Counted from the stretch's first letter, positions 47,058 to 55,041 are shown. The stretch is DNA of 64,000 nt from Candidatus Zixiibacteriota bacterium (GCA_900498245.1 LS998015.1:463866-527865); one strand, 5' to 3'. Notes: generated from the sequence alone by a model not told the origin. Translations and numbers: made by a program.

Positions 47058-47070
47058 TTTTAACTTTAGC

Positions 47071-47095
47071 CCCGCCGGATGGCGGGTTTTTTTTT
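47071..47095 (+). terminator. Rho-independent terminator after R1
   Basis: CCCGCC/GGCGGG with a four-base loop and nine T residues. It would end transcription of the 37413-46937 operon. Confidence 0.85.
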
Positions 47096-47143
47096 GGTGA
47101 GTAGACGACAGCAGTCAGGAAGATGGCAAACCCTTCAGGATCG

Positions 47144-48073
47144 CTACATCTTCAGATGTTGTCTTACCGAGTCGATTATCGAGGCATCCATCCAGTAGAT
47201 TCTATTCATTAGACCGTTCTTCTGGCTGATAAAGAACAGATATTTCCCATCCGGGCTGACTGAAGCGCATAGGTCATTGGCCTCACTGTTGATATTATCT
47301 TCCATGCTTCCGGCTTCCGTCCAGTGCCCCAGGGAATCCTTGAAACTGATATACAGATCCGCCTTGCTGGTCTCGGTCCCAACACGTGTGAAGATCAGGT
47401 AACTCTCATCCCGGGCGACGAACGGCGCCAGGTCCATTCCGTCGCTGTTTATGGCAGGGCCGACATCGACCGGCTCAAGGTACTTCTCACCGTCGAAACG
47501 AGCCATGTAAATGTCCTGTTCACCTCTGACACCCGGCATCTCAGAAGTAAAGTATAGATTCTTGTTATCAGCAAATGAGAATGTCCAATGAGTCGGGTGG
47601 GCCAGTACAGCGTCATCGATAAGCCGAGGAGCAGACCAGCTGTTTCCATCACGTTCGGCATACCAGATTCTTTCCTTTTCAGGCGCGTTGGGATACGGAG
47701 GATGGAAAGAAGTGAAGTAGACTCTGCTACCGTCGGGCCAGAAGGTGGCATCGCCGACCCCGCATTCAAGGCCGAAATTTATCTCTCTGGGTATCGACCA
47801 ATGCCCATCGACTATCGTGGATATCTCCAGACAGTCCTCCTGTTTCATCGGGCTCCATACCGCCTCGGTGAAGTCAGGGGCGAATACCACCGGGGAGTGG
47901 TAACCATGCTCAGCGTTAAAAAGATCTGGGGCGAATAGTTCGGGGGGTATTCCTGGAGGTTCCTGTCCAAAATACCGACCTTGTAGTCTCGGGAAACCGC
48001 CTTCCCGTACTCCAGCAAACGAAGTCAGTACTACCGCAGCCATTATTGCAGGGTAGTTTACGCCGCACTTCAT
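47144..48073 (-). CDS. PD40/TolB-like beta-propeller protein, probably secreted
   Basis: A 309-residue protein with an N-terminal hydrophobic segment (IMAAVVLTSFAG) that may be a signal peptide. The body is six-bladed-propeller type with repeated sequences such as ATFWPDGSRVYFTS, NKNLYFTSEMPG, ESYLIFTRVG and ASVSPDGKYLFFIS, the PD40/WD40-like motif of TolB. Such proteins bind other proteins or peptides. It is encoded opposite to its neighbours and bounded by R1 and R2, making it the only gene in that interval. Confidence 0.8.
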   Translation of the reverse strand: MKCGVNYPAIMAAVVLTSFAGVREGGFPRLQGRYFGQEPPGIPPELFAPDLFNAEHGYHSPVVFAPDFTEAVWSPMKQEDCLEISTIVDGHWSIPREINFGLECGVGDATFWPDGSRVYFTSFHPPYPNAPEKERIWYAERDGNSWSAPRLIDDAVLAHPTHWTFSFADNKNLYFTSEMPGVRGEQDIYMARFDGEKYLEPVDVGPAINSDGMDLAPFVARDESYLIFTRVGTETSKADLYISFKDSLGHWTEAGSMEDNINSEANDLCASVSPDGKYLFFISQKNGLMNRIYWMDASIIDSVRQHLKM

Positions 48074-48141
48074 ACGTCCGATACTTTCAATTCGATGTTC
48101 AACTGTACTACGTCTGAGAGCATATTTTGTTACGAGTCATT

Positions 48142-48238
48142 TTATTATTTTCCAACGACTTCCGCTGGCCGTCGAGTAGTGTAACCGGATATTAATTTTG
48201 AAAGCACCAAAGTTTGGGGAGAGTGATATCGGGGCCAC
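48142..48238 (+). repeat. R2: copy 2 of the ~100-bp repeat
   Basis: TTATTATTTTCCAACGACTT start, AGTTTGGGGAGAGTGATATC and GGGGCC end. Read in the recombinase frame its end gives LILKAPKFGESDIGAT then stop, against EYLLKHPEFAESDKKRG then stop in the intact gene. An earlier in-frame TAG shows it is not a working gene. The 275 bases from 48239 to the operator at 48516 contain no credible gene. Confidence 0.8.
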
Positions 48239-48515
48239 TTAATAATATCTCTTCATACTGCAATCAATTACGGTTGCAAAAAAATCCAATATCACACTCC
48301 TCAAACTCTCCATAAATCGACTTAAGGGCACAACTATTCGCACAAGTCCCTGTAGTCGAAAAGTCCTGGGATGAAATTGTCTCATGAGACCCGAGAGCCT
48401 GGTCTTCGTCCCACGGTGCTCCCAACTAGATTTCTGTTGTCGATAAGAGTCTTTCCGCGTCTTTAAAGGTGCAGATATCAAGATTGCAGAAAGCTCATAA
48501 AAAAGTAACCTATCC

Positions 48516-48539
48516 ATGCAAACAAATACTTGCTTGCAT
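48516..48539. promoter_or_regulatory. TetR-type operator palindrome
   Basis: ATGCAAACAA and TTGCTTGCAT flank ATAC; nine of ten arm positions pair. It ends 29 bases before the TetR start codon, the usual position for an autoregulated TetR operator. It probably controls the whole azurin/nirK unit. Confidence 0.7.
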
Positions 48540-48568
48540 ACGTTATGCTAATTGGAAAGGCCAAACCA

Positions 48569-49183
48569 ATGGGAAGAATAAAGAAAAGTATACCGAGCAA
48601 GAAGTCTACCGATGTGAGGCAGCGTGAGATTATCGATGCCGCTATGAAGATACTTACCTCAGATGGTGCACGGCAGTTTACGGCTGAAAGATTGGGCAAA
48701 GAGGTGGGTTTGGCCAGCGGCTCCATTTTTCGGCATTTCCGTTCCTTAGAAGAGATTCTTGACGGCGTCGTGGACAGGGTCGAGGAAATCATCTTTACAG
48801 ATCCACCTTCACGGGGGAATAGCCCGCTGGAGACACTGCGTCTTTTCTTTGAATTCCGGGTACTAGCCATCCATGAACACCCGGAGGTTTCGAGACTTCT
48901 GCTGACGAGTATACTGATTCCCAAGGGCAAGAGGTCGGCGCGGGACCGACGCTTACGGGAATTTAGACTGCGTTCAAGACGGATAATTATGGACTGCCTG
49001 AAGGAAGCAAAAAAGGAAGGCGCCCTAAGTAAAGGGATTCACCTTGAGGCCGCCACTATGTTAGTACTGGGTGCCATATATGCTATTGGTCACGTACCAG
49101 CGGGATCAAACCAAGGCAATATCGATAGCGGCTTGATCCGGCACATTTGGCATCTGCTCGAAAGATCACTAACGAATGGATAA
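48569..49183 (+). CDS. TetR/AcrR-family regulator
   Basis: About 204 residues from ATG 48569, which has GGAAAGG nine bases upstream; an in-frame ATG at 48545 has none. The HTH domain reads QREIIDAAMKILTSDGARQFTAE, then VGLASGSIFRHFRSLEEIL, the canonical TetR pattern. The C-terminal half is the helical ligand and dimer domain. It precedes azurin by 14 bases and has a strong palindrome just upstream, so it likely represses itself and the copper-protein genes until a signal, perhaps nitrogen oxides, is present. Confidence 0.9.
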   Translation: MGRIKKSIPSKKSTDVRQREIIDAAMKILTSDGARQFTAERLGKEVGLASGSIFRHFRSLEEILDGVVDRVEEIIFTDPPSRGNSPLETLRLFFEFRVLAIHEHPEVSRLLLTSILIPKGKRSARDRRLREFRLRSRRIIMDCLKEAKKEGALSKGIHLEAATMLVLGAIYAIGHVPAGSNQGNIDSGLIRHIWHLLERSLTNG

Positions 49184-49197
49184 CAAGGAGTTTCACA

Positions 49198-49710
49198 ATG
49201 AAATCTAGCCTACTTATACCGTCAAATCTGGCTCTCACTGTGCTATTGTTACTTGCAATAGTCTTCCAGGGATGCAGTAATAAGGCCGAGAATCGGACTC
49301 ACACTAACCAGGTACAGCAGTCTTCCAGCAGAGATACCGTTCGGCTGGAGATTACCGGTAATGACCAGATGAGATACAATGAAAAGGAGTTGCGGGTTAA
49401 GGCAGGTGACGTGGTAGTACTCACCATGAAGCATGTGGGCCAGATGCCCAAGACGGTAATGGGCCATAATTGGGTCCTATTGAAGCACGGAGTTGACATG
49501 GCCAGCTTCGCACAGGATGCAATGCAGGCCAAGGCCACTGACTATATTCCAGCAGCTCGTAGTGGTGACATTATCGCTCATACAAAACTGCTTGGTGGCG
49601 GAGAATCAGATACTATCACCTTCGACGCTCCAGCCCAAGGAACATATACTTTTCTTTGTTCATTTCCCGGACATTATGGAACCATGAATGGACTGTTTAT
49701 CGTCGAGTAG
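49198..49710 (+). CDS. Azurin-like blue copper lipoprotein
   Basis: About 170 residues from ATG 49198, behind AAGGAG. A lipoprotein signal (LLLLAIVFQGC) is followed by an azurin-type cupredoxin domain. Copper ligands are in place: H90 in GHNWVL, and C154, H159 and M163 in CSFPGHYGTM, with the 5- and 4-residue spacing of azurin. It would carry electrons in the periplasm while anchored to a membrane. The next gene encodes a copper nitrite reductase, whose natural electron donors include azurins, so the two form a donor-acceptor pair. Confidence 0.92.
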   Translation: MKSSLLIPSNLALTVLLLLAIVFQGCSNKAENRTHTNQVQQSSSRDTVRLEITGNDQMRYNEKELRVKAGDVVVLTMKHVGQMPKTVMGHNWVLLKHGVDMASFAQDAMQAKATDYIPAARSGDIIAHTKLLGGGESDTITFDAPAQGTYTFLCSFPGHYGTMNGLFIVE

Positions 49711-49863
49711 GCCGATCCAGCTTCCCAAGCGATCCCCGGACAAAAATGCCAATTGGTATCGGGTATTTGTCCCATCTGGATCGCGAGCAGGGGTCATAGT
49801 ATACGGGAATGGATACGACCGACGGCAAGGAGAATGGAGTATAAAGAAGAATGGAGTATATAA

Positions 49864-51006
49864 GTGAGTAAGGCGCTGAATACAATAGATAAGGATCTGG
49901 GCTCTACAGGTATGTCGCGGTTGACCTTTCTCAAGTTGAGCGGTGCATTGTTGGGCACAGGCCTGCTCGTAGCCTGCAATCTTGGAACAAGTGAGGATGG
50001 CTCATCAAGTAAGTCTGATGAGCCTTTGGATAGCAATGCTGGTTCTGCCGCGGCTGCAGCAGCTGTTCCGTTGGTAGTCAAAAGGGTAGCAGCAGAGCCC
50101 TCGAAAATTCCTCCACCTGTCAAACACACCATGCCTAAACTCCACCGGGTCAGTATTTCCTGCCAGGAGATCGTGGGAGAAATTGAAACGGGGAAGCGCT
50201 TTCAGTATATGACCTTCAACGGTCAGGTGCCGGCCCCAATGCTGCGTGCAAGGCAGGGTGATACTATCGACTTATCGGTTACCAATGCCAGTACTGCAAT
50301 GCATCCTCATAGCGTAGACTTTCATGCCGTATATGGTCCGGGCGGAGGTGCCGAAGCAACCATGGTTGCACCTGGACAGACAAGACATCTCAAATTCAAA
50401 CTGATGTATCCAGGAGCATTCATCTATCACTGCGCGGTACCTAACCTGGATTACCACATCAGTAGTGGTATGTATGGCCTAATTTTGGTGGAGCCATACA
50501 AGGGACTTCCGCCGGTAGATCATGAATTCTACTTCGGTCAAAATGAAATCTATGTTCAGACCCGGAACATAGGATCTAATGGCCTGTTGCCGTTTGATTT
50601 CATCGCTTTAACGGACGAGAATCCGCAGTATGTTGTGCTCAATGGTGAAAGTGAAGCAATTACAGACTTCCGATATGGCTCGCTGAAAGTCAAAAAAGGT
50701 GAAACCGCAAGGATCTTCTTTGTGAATGGCGGACCTAATCTGATCAGCAGTTTCCATGCGATTGGCAATGTCTGGACCAAAGTTTGGCGTGAAGGTGCGC
50801 TAATCAATACACCCGAGCGGTATCTACAGACTGTGGCTGTCAGCCCGGGTAGTTGTGCGGTACTCGAGATGGAATTTCCTGTGCCGGGATCCATAAAACT
50901 GGTAGATCACTCACTAAGCAGGGTCGTTCATAAAGGGGTAATGGCGACAATCGATGTCGAAGGTGCACCTGAGCTGGAGATATTTGACCCAACCAACACA
51001 CAGTGA
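49864..51006 (+). CDS. nirK: Copper-containing nitrite reductase
   Basis: 380 residues from GTG 49864 with GGAG upstream (an in-frame ATG at 49912 is an alternative). The export signal (SRLTFLKLSGALLG...LLVAC) resembles a Tat motif with one arginine missing and ends in a lipobox-like cysteine. Two cupredoxin domains follow. All metal and catalytic residues are seen: type-1 copper H149, C190, H198 and M203; type-2 copper H154, H189 and H349; catalytic D152 and H298. The enzyme reduces nitrite to nitric oxide. No nor, nos or nar genes are in view, so the host's use of the NO is unknown. Confidence 0.9.
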   Translation: MSKALNTIDKDLGSTGMSRLTFLKLSGALLGTGLLVACNLGTSEDGSSSKSDEPLDSNAGSAAAAAAVPLVVKRVAAEPSKIPPPVKHTMPKLHRVSISCQEIVGEIETGKRFQYMTFNGQVPAPMLRARQGDTIDLSVTNASTAMHPHSVDFHAVYGPGGGAEATMVAPGQTRHLKFKLMYPGAFIYHCAVPNLDYHISSGMYGLILVEPYKGLPPVDHEFYFGQNEIYVQTRNIGSNGLLPFDFIALTDENPQYVVLNGESEAITDFRYGSLKVKKGETARIFFVNGGPNLISSFHAIGNVWTKVWREGALINTPERYLQTVAVSPGSCAVLEMEFPVPGSIKLVDHSLSRVVHKGVMATIDVEGAPELEIFDPTNTQ

Positions 51007-51157
51007 GTTCCCGATTGATAGGTGCTGATGTAACTGGGTCAGATCAGATGGCGCGAAGTAGTGTTCTGTATCGTGTAAAGAAAGATCGCTGACGCTATTT
51101 GTAAGGTGAAAGGCCGGGCAAACACTTGGCAATTACTGTTGAAATTAGGAGTCAAAA

Positions 51158-51616
51158 ATGAGTGCTATGAATCCAAGAATCGACTTCAATAAAAAATACA
51201 GACAAGCGCTTGCAGGGTTATTTGAACTGGAACGATTTGTTGAGGCGGCTGGAATCGACAAATCACTTCTTGAGCTTGTAAAGTTACGGGCATCACAGAT
51301 AAATGGTTGCGCATTCTGTATAGATATGCATACCAAAAATGCACGCAAGGCAGGTGAGTCAGAACAACGGCTTTATGCCTTAAGTGCCTGGCATGAAACT
51401 CCGTTCTACACTGACCGTGAGCGGATAGCTCTGCAATGGACCGAAGCGCTCACGCTTATTGCTCAAACTGAAATTAGTGATGGACTTTACTCTGCCGCAA
51501 AGGAGCAATTTGGTGAAGATGGACTTGTTGTCCTTACGATGGCGATTGTGAGCATCAACGGCTGGAACCGTCTGGCCATAAGCTTCAGAACGGTCCCTGG
51601 TTCGTATAATGTCTGA
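51158..51616 (+). CDS. AhpD-like / carboxymuconolactone decarboxylase family protein
   Basis: A 152-residue all-helical protein with the AhpD core: KSLLELVKLRASQINGCAFCIDMHTKNARKAGE, including the redox pair C-x-x-C and a following histidine. Family members reduce peroxides or act as thiol-disulfide partners. It lies about 150 bases downstream of nirK on the same strand, with AGGAG in its leader, so it may protect against reactive nitrogen and oxygen species. No partner peroxiredoxin is present nearby. Confidence 0.9.
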   Translation: MSAMNPRIDFNKKYRQALAGLFELERFVEAAGIDKSLLELVKLRASQINGCAFCIDMHTKNARKAGESEQRLYALSAWHETPFYTDRERIALQWTEALTLIAQTEISDGLYSAAKEQFGEDGLVVLTMAIVSINGWNRLAISFRTVPGSYNV

Positions 51617-51658
51617 AGAACTGGGTGGGAAACGGCCCACTGTCGCGGAGTATTAGAA

Positions 51659-52015
51659 ATGGCGATTCACGTTCAAATCAAGCGCATTTATGAGATGCCT
51701 GACGATAAGGACGGCCACCGAATTCTGATCGATCGGCTCTGGCCTCGTGGAATCAGAAAGGCTGATGCGAACCTGGATGAGTGGAACAAGGCAATTGCGC
51801 CGTCCGCCGAACTCCGAAAGTGGTTTGGCCATCGCGAGGATCGGTTTGCAGATTTTGCAGAGCGCTACAGGCGTGAACTGCGTCAGAAGAACGGTGAACT
51901 CGGGCGCCTTAGGAAGATCGCAGATAAAGACGGACTAACATTGCTGTATGGTGCCAAGAGCGAAAAGATCAACCAGGCAGTAGTGCTGCAGCAGGTTCTA
52001 GAGACCAATGAGTAA
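51659..52015 (+). CDS. DUF488 family protein
   Basis: A 118-residue protein with the DUF488 core: VQIKRIYEMPDDKDGHRILIDRLWPRGI then LDEWNKAIAPSAELRKWFGH. The family is common in bacteria, often beside stress or nitrogen-oxide genes; its activity is not settled. It ends the module between R2 and R3, 43 bases after the AhpD-like gene. Confidence 0.9.
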   Translation: MAIHVQIKRIYEMPDDKDGHRILIDRLWPRGIRKADANLDEWNKAIAPSAELRKWFGHREDRFADFAERYRRELRQKNGELGRLRKIADKDGLTLLYGAKSEKINQAVVLQQVLETNE

Positions 52016-52090
52016 GGGGGTACATTTATCCTCGGCATATGTGAACGCCTCAATTTGATAACGTGAGAAATCTATGCGCAACCAGCTAAC

Positions 52091-52188
52091 AGATTGTTTG
52101 CCAACGCGTTCCACTTGAGCTGGGGTGGCCAAAACGCACCCGGAGTACAAACTCGATAAAAGTACGGGGAGAGTGAGGTCGGGGCCGC
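52091..52188 (+). repeat. R3: copy 3 of the ~100-bp repeat
   Basis: AGATTGTTTGCCAACG start, then GTTCCACTTGA, and AAAGTACGGGGAGAGTGAGG ending in GGGGCCGC. It is followed by a terminator. The remainder of this gap between 52016 and 52360 has no gene. Confidence 0.8.
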
Positions 52189-52204
52189 TTTGATTGAAAC
52201 TCGG

Positions 52205-52236
52205 ACCCTTTAGCAAATATGTCAAAGGGTTTTTTG
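52205..52236 (+). terminator. Rho-independent terminator after R3
   Basis: ACCCTTT/AAAGGGT with a 12-base loop, then TTTTTT. It likely ends transcription of the azurin/nirK module. Confidence 0.75.
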
Positions 52237-52360
52237 TATATAGGGCATAATACCGCTTATAGTGACTCCGCCAATCCGGAACCAAGCCGGAGTTACTTCC
52301 CAATTGACAAATGGGTCCTTAAAGTAGTAATTTCCTTTTAAATATAAATGCGGAGTGGCT

Positions 52361-53110
52361 TTGGATATCTGGAAATTCTACGGTATTACGCATAAAAAGC
52401 ACCTGGTTTGCAATCCCACAAGCGAAGCCAAACTAGTACATCTCGTCAAGATTCTGAACCTGCCTAAAGGGGCCGGAGTGGTCGATATCGCCTGCGGCAA
52501 AGGAGAGTTTTTGATTCGACTGGCCGAGCAATATGAAGTAAGAGGATTCGGAGTAGATATATCCCCATACTGCATCGAAGATTGCAAAAAGAAAGCCGCC
52601 GACAGATTGTTCAAGCCCAACATCGAATTCACAAAGATGGATGGTGCCGATTTCAGGCCGGAACAACCTGCGAGCCTGCAAATGGCCGCCTGCATCGGGG
52701 CCAGCTGGGTATTTAAAGGCCACAATGAAACGCTAGAAACATTGAAAAGCTGGGTTGTCCCGGGCGGCCTGGTAATCGTAGGCGAGCCATTCTGGCTCCG
52801 TGATCCCTCGCAGGAATATCTGGATGCATCAGGCAGTCAAAAGGGGGACTTTGGGACTCATGCCGATAATGTCAAGGCTGGAGAGAAACAGGGGCTTCAA
52901 CTTGTCTATACCATTGTCAGCGACAAAAATGACTGGGATCAATATGAGGGCCTGCAGTGGTTGGCGGCTGATGAATACGCGCGTCAGAATCCCGATGACC
53001 CGGACATAACCGAACTCATGAACCGAGTTACGTCGGATAAGGACATCTACCTCAAGTGGGGCAGAGATACTATAGGATGGGCGATTTATATTTTCAGACG
53101 TAATGAATGA
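52361..53110 (+). CDS. SAM-dependent class I methyltransferase
   Basis: About 249 residues. Two starts are possible: GTG 52355, and TTG 52361 six bases further, for which CGGAG is properly spaced; the latter is preferred. Motif I is VVDIACGKGEFLIRLAE, motif II-like GFGVDISPYCIEDC, then CIGASWVFKGHNETLE and PGGLVIVGEPFW. The substrate is unknown. It is the only gene between R3 and R4. Confidence 0.88.
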   Translation: MDIWKFYGITHKKHLVCNPTSEAKLVHLVKILNLPKGAGVVDIACGKGEFLIRLAEQYEVRGFGVDISPYCIEDCKKKAADRLFKPNIEFTKMDGADFRPEQPASLQMAACIGASWVFKGHNETLETLKSWVVPGGLVIVGEPFWLRDPSQEYLDASGSQKGDFGTHADNVKAGEKQGLQLVYTIVSDKNDWDQYEGLQWLAADEYARQNPDDPDITELMNRVTSDKDIYLKWGRDTIGWAIYIFRRNE

Positions 53111-53159
53111 GGTTACTTTCCCTGCCCATTTTCATTATCTTAATACTCTCGAATACGTT

Positions 53160-53237
53160 ACGTCAAGAATCGCATAGTTAAGCGGCACGTCGAAGGCAAA
53201 TTGTACAGAAATCAGGGGAGAGTGAGGTTGGGGCCGC
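53160..53237 (+). repeat. R4: diverged copy 4 of the ~100-bp repeat
   Basis: Only the last third is clear: CAGGGGAGAGTGAGGTTGGGGCCGC (53213-53237). The upstream part has drifted. It leads directly into the tRNA-Asp-like relic at 53230. Confidence 0.65.
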
Positions 53238-53303
53238 TTGTATTGGGAGTATCACGTAGGAGGTCGTTACGCCCCGGGACGGAAAGTCTCGTCGGCCCCG
53301 CCA
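53230..53303 (+). other. tRNA-Asp-like relic
   Basis: It begins GGGGCCG and ends CGGCCCCGCCA, a perfect seven-pair acceptor stem plus discriminator G and CCA. Inside, TTGGGAG matches a D-loop, TCACGTAGGAGGTCG matches the anticodon-side arm of bacterial tRNA-Asp, and AGTCTCGTCGGCCCCGC matches 15 of 17 bases of the intact tRNA-Asp end (786-802). The anticodon 5' half is missing and there is an insertion in the T-arm, so it is not a working tRNA. It may be a scar of integration or a tRNA-like small RNA. Confidence 0.65.
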
Positions 53304-53310
53304 TAGAATG

Positions 53311-53339
53311 AAAAAGCCCCGGTTTCGGCCGGGGTTTTT
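53311..53339 (+). terminator. Rho-independent terminator after the tRNA-like relic
   Basis: CCCCGG/CCGGGG with a six-base loop, flanked by AAAAA and TTTTT, so it may work in both directions. The rest of the gap to 53480 has nothing recognisable. Confidence 0.85.
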
Positions 53340-53480
53340 GATTGGCATTAAAGCATCATATTTTTCTGTTAAAAACAACTGTAGTGATTATATTGAGGCC
53401 GTGAGCTGGAACCAGACAATGCCACGCTTTGAACGGCCCTCCCTCCACTTGGCACCGTCAGACTGTGTTAGGCTATTCCA

Positions 53481-53864
53481 ATGAGCCGATTTCTTTTCAA
53501 ACGCAAGGCTATCGCGGTGTCCGTCGCCGTGATCGTTGGATTACTTCACTTCATCACAGGTCCAACTTATCATGGTCCTTTTCGGGCTTTCGTCAACGGT
53601 TATATGATCGACATCCTCCTTCCATTAGCAATGTATCTGGTTCTTGGTGTCAGCGTGCAACCGATCGCGCGCAGTGGCATTGCCAGAGGTACCTTTGTAT
53701 TCGCGATTGGAGCCATTACGGAAACGATGCAGTGCTTCGGCGTTCCGATTTTTGGTCGAACATTTGATCCGCTGGACTACCTCATGTTTGGGATAGGAAT
53801 CGGGCTGGCAGCACTTTTTGAGAAAATTATGTTTTTCAACAATCCGATCGGGAGTCGCTCTTAA
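53481..53864 (+). CDS. Small VanZ/DUF2809-like membrane protein
   Basis: A 127-residue protein with four hydrophobic helices (about 10-27, 42-60, 68-85 and 96-115). The pattern YMIDILLPLAMYLVLG, an acidic ITETMQ, then GRTFDPLDYLMFGIGIGLA recalls VanZ-like and DUF2809 proteins, which have D-x-L and a late D-x-x-D/N motif. Function unknown. It is alone between R4 and R5. Confidence 0.6.
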   Translation: MSRFLFKRKAIAVSVAVIVGLLHFITGPTYHGPFRAFVNGYMIDILLPLAMYLVLGVSVQPIARSGIARGTFVFAIGAITETMQCFGVPIFGRTFDPLDYLMFGIGIGLAALFEKIMFFNNPIGSRS

Positions 53865-53948
53865 AAGCAGGGGAGTCGTGGTCTGATTTCCTGTCAGGTA
53901 ACTTCAGTCGTTTGCAACAGGCTCGATCGGCAGCCTTTTTATAAACTC

Positions 53949-54046
53949 ATATTATTTTCCACCGACTTCCGTCGATTCCGGTGTAGTGTAAACGGACTCG
54001 GAACTGGAAGCTCAAAAGAGTCTGAGGAGAGTGAGGTCGGGTCCAT
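53949..54046 (+). repeat. R5: copy 5 of the ~100-bp repeat
   Basis: ATATTATTTTCCACCGACTT start, GTAGTGTAAACGG middle, AAGAGTCTGAGGAGAGTGAGG end, then GGGTCC in place of GGGGCC and a run of T. It is closest to R1 and R2 in its first half. Confidence 0.8.
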
Positions 54047-54122
54047 TTTTTTTTCCAGGGAATTCAGCCTGCGCTTTCGACTACCGGTCGCAGAATTCGT
54101 CCCGTAGGGTCCACCATTTTTG

Positions 54123-54149
54123 ATAAGCCGCTGTGATACAGCGGCTTAT
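54123..54149. terminator. Strong hairpin between R5 and the acetyltransferase
   Basis: A perfect 11-base stem ATAAGCCGCTG/CAGCGGCTTAT with a five-base loop. It lies 67 bases beyond the stop of the convergent acetyltransferase gene. The flanking T-runs are weak, so termination is plausible but not certain. Nothing else was seen in 53865-54215 apart from R5. Confidence 0.5.
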
Positions 54150-54215
54150 GTGTTTATAAGATACTGTCACCGAAGAGTGGCGCTCGGCTCTCATAACGAT
54201 CGGTCGAACCTCGGT

Positions 54216-55037
54216 CTATCTTTTCAATCTCCATGTCTCCATAACCCGGAATGGGGGCCGGCCAAGGCGTGCGAAAAGAGCCAGCGCTGCTGCGTTTCTC
54301 GATGCGGTTCCGTCATGGTAGGTTTTCCCGCCCATGGTCTTTAGAGAATGGAGCGCCTGAAGCATAGCGGCTGCACCAAATCCGCGCCCGCGGAAGGAGG
54401 GCAAAACGCCAAGGTAGTAGATAGTCGACCATCCGTCACTAGGATAGGTTTTGAGCGCGAGAACCGCGGCGGGATCGTTCCCACACATCCCGATCTGGAG
54501 TCGTTCGGGGGCCTGGACCGTTTCTTTCTCCTCGATAAGGGCTCTTAAAAATCCCGTAATATCTTCGTCCGGATTCGATGCCGGGTCGCTCTCGCTTGCC
54601 TGACGGAACAAGTCGACCGCCCGCGCGAGATCCGACTCGCATTCCGCGTTGACGCATTCCCAGACAAGATCAGCGTCATTCTCCGCCGCATCAAGCCTAC
54701 TTAGTGCATCCGCGAGATCCATTTGGTACTCGACGCGATCCTCGCCCCTCGCAAAACCGCGGGCGGAGAGGAAATTGCGATGAAGCGCGGCGCGAGCGGA
54801 TGTCAGCGCTTCATCGACACCTTCGTTTGCAGTAATCACACGACTGCTAATGTAGAGCGCACCCTCCTTCTCGCATTCCGCGATGCTTGATTCGAGAGCT
54901 TCATGGAAGCTGCGCTCATCCGGAAGTCCATCGACTCCCTTTTTCCAGGAGACAACGATGGCCCACCCCGCGCGATCCTCTTGAAAAACAATCAGGCTGG
55001 CGCAGTTGATACCGTTTTCATTTGTAAGGTTGATCAT
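54216..55037 (-). CDS. GNAT-family N-acetyltransferase
   Basis: A 273-residue protein with AAAGGAG ahead of ATG 55037. The C-terminal ~90 residues contain the acetyl-CoA site pattern STIYYLGVLPSFRGRGFGAAAML (R-G-x-G-x-G/A) and the closing YHDGTASRNAAALALFARLG. The N-terminal half is less conserved. Its base composition is clearly richer in G and C than the neighbouring cassettes, hinting at separate acquisition. The substrate cannot be told. Confidence 0.85.
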   Translation of the reverse strand: MINLTNENGINCASLIVFQEDRAGWAIVVSWKKGVDGLPDERSFHEALESSIAECEKEGALYISSRVITANEGVDEALTSARAALHRNFLSARGFARGEDRVEYQMDLADALSRLDAAENDADLVWECVNAECESDLARAVDLFRQASESDPASNPDEDITGFLRALIEEKETVQAPERLQIGMCGNDPAAVLALKTYPSDGWSTIYYLGVLPSFRGRGFGAAAMLQALHSLKTMGGKTYHDGTASRNAAALALFARLGRPPFRVMETWRLKR

Positions 55038-55041
55038 TCAT

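Larger units (their letters stand above)
799..47061. mobile_element. Integrative element in tRNA-Asp carrying defence and mobilisation genes; right end uncertain
   Basis: The left end is firm: a serine recombinase gene abutting tRNA-Asp. Inside lie recombination, replication-relaxation, VirD4-like ATPase and defence genes (ABC-3C, Mrr, DISARM), all typical cargo of integrative and mobilisable elements. The right end is placed at R1 because R1 resembles the recombinase-gene end and shares CCGCTTTT with the left junction. An alternative right end is near 53303, where a tRNA-Asp-like relic shares 15 of 17 bases with 786-802. No relaxase, VirB4 or pilus gene was recognised. Confidence 0.5.

Noticed and set aside
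49830..49862. Two copies of a short GAATGGAGTATA sequence before nirK
   Set aside because: Only two copies close together; it may just reflect duplication of the ribosome-site region and supports no further claim.
46960..54046. Classical integron attC array
   Set aside because: The repeats have no complementary ends, no consistent RYYYAAC/GTTRRRY boxes and there is no integron integrase in the window.
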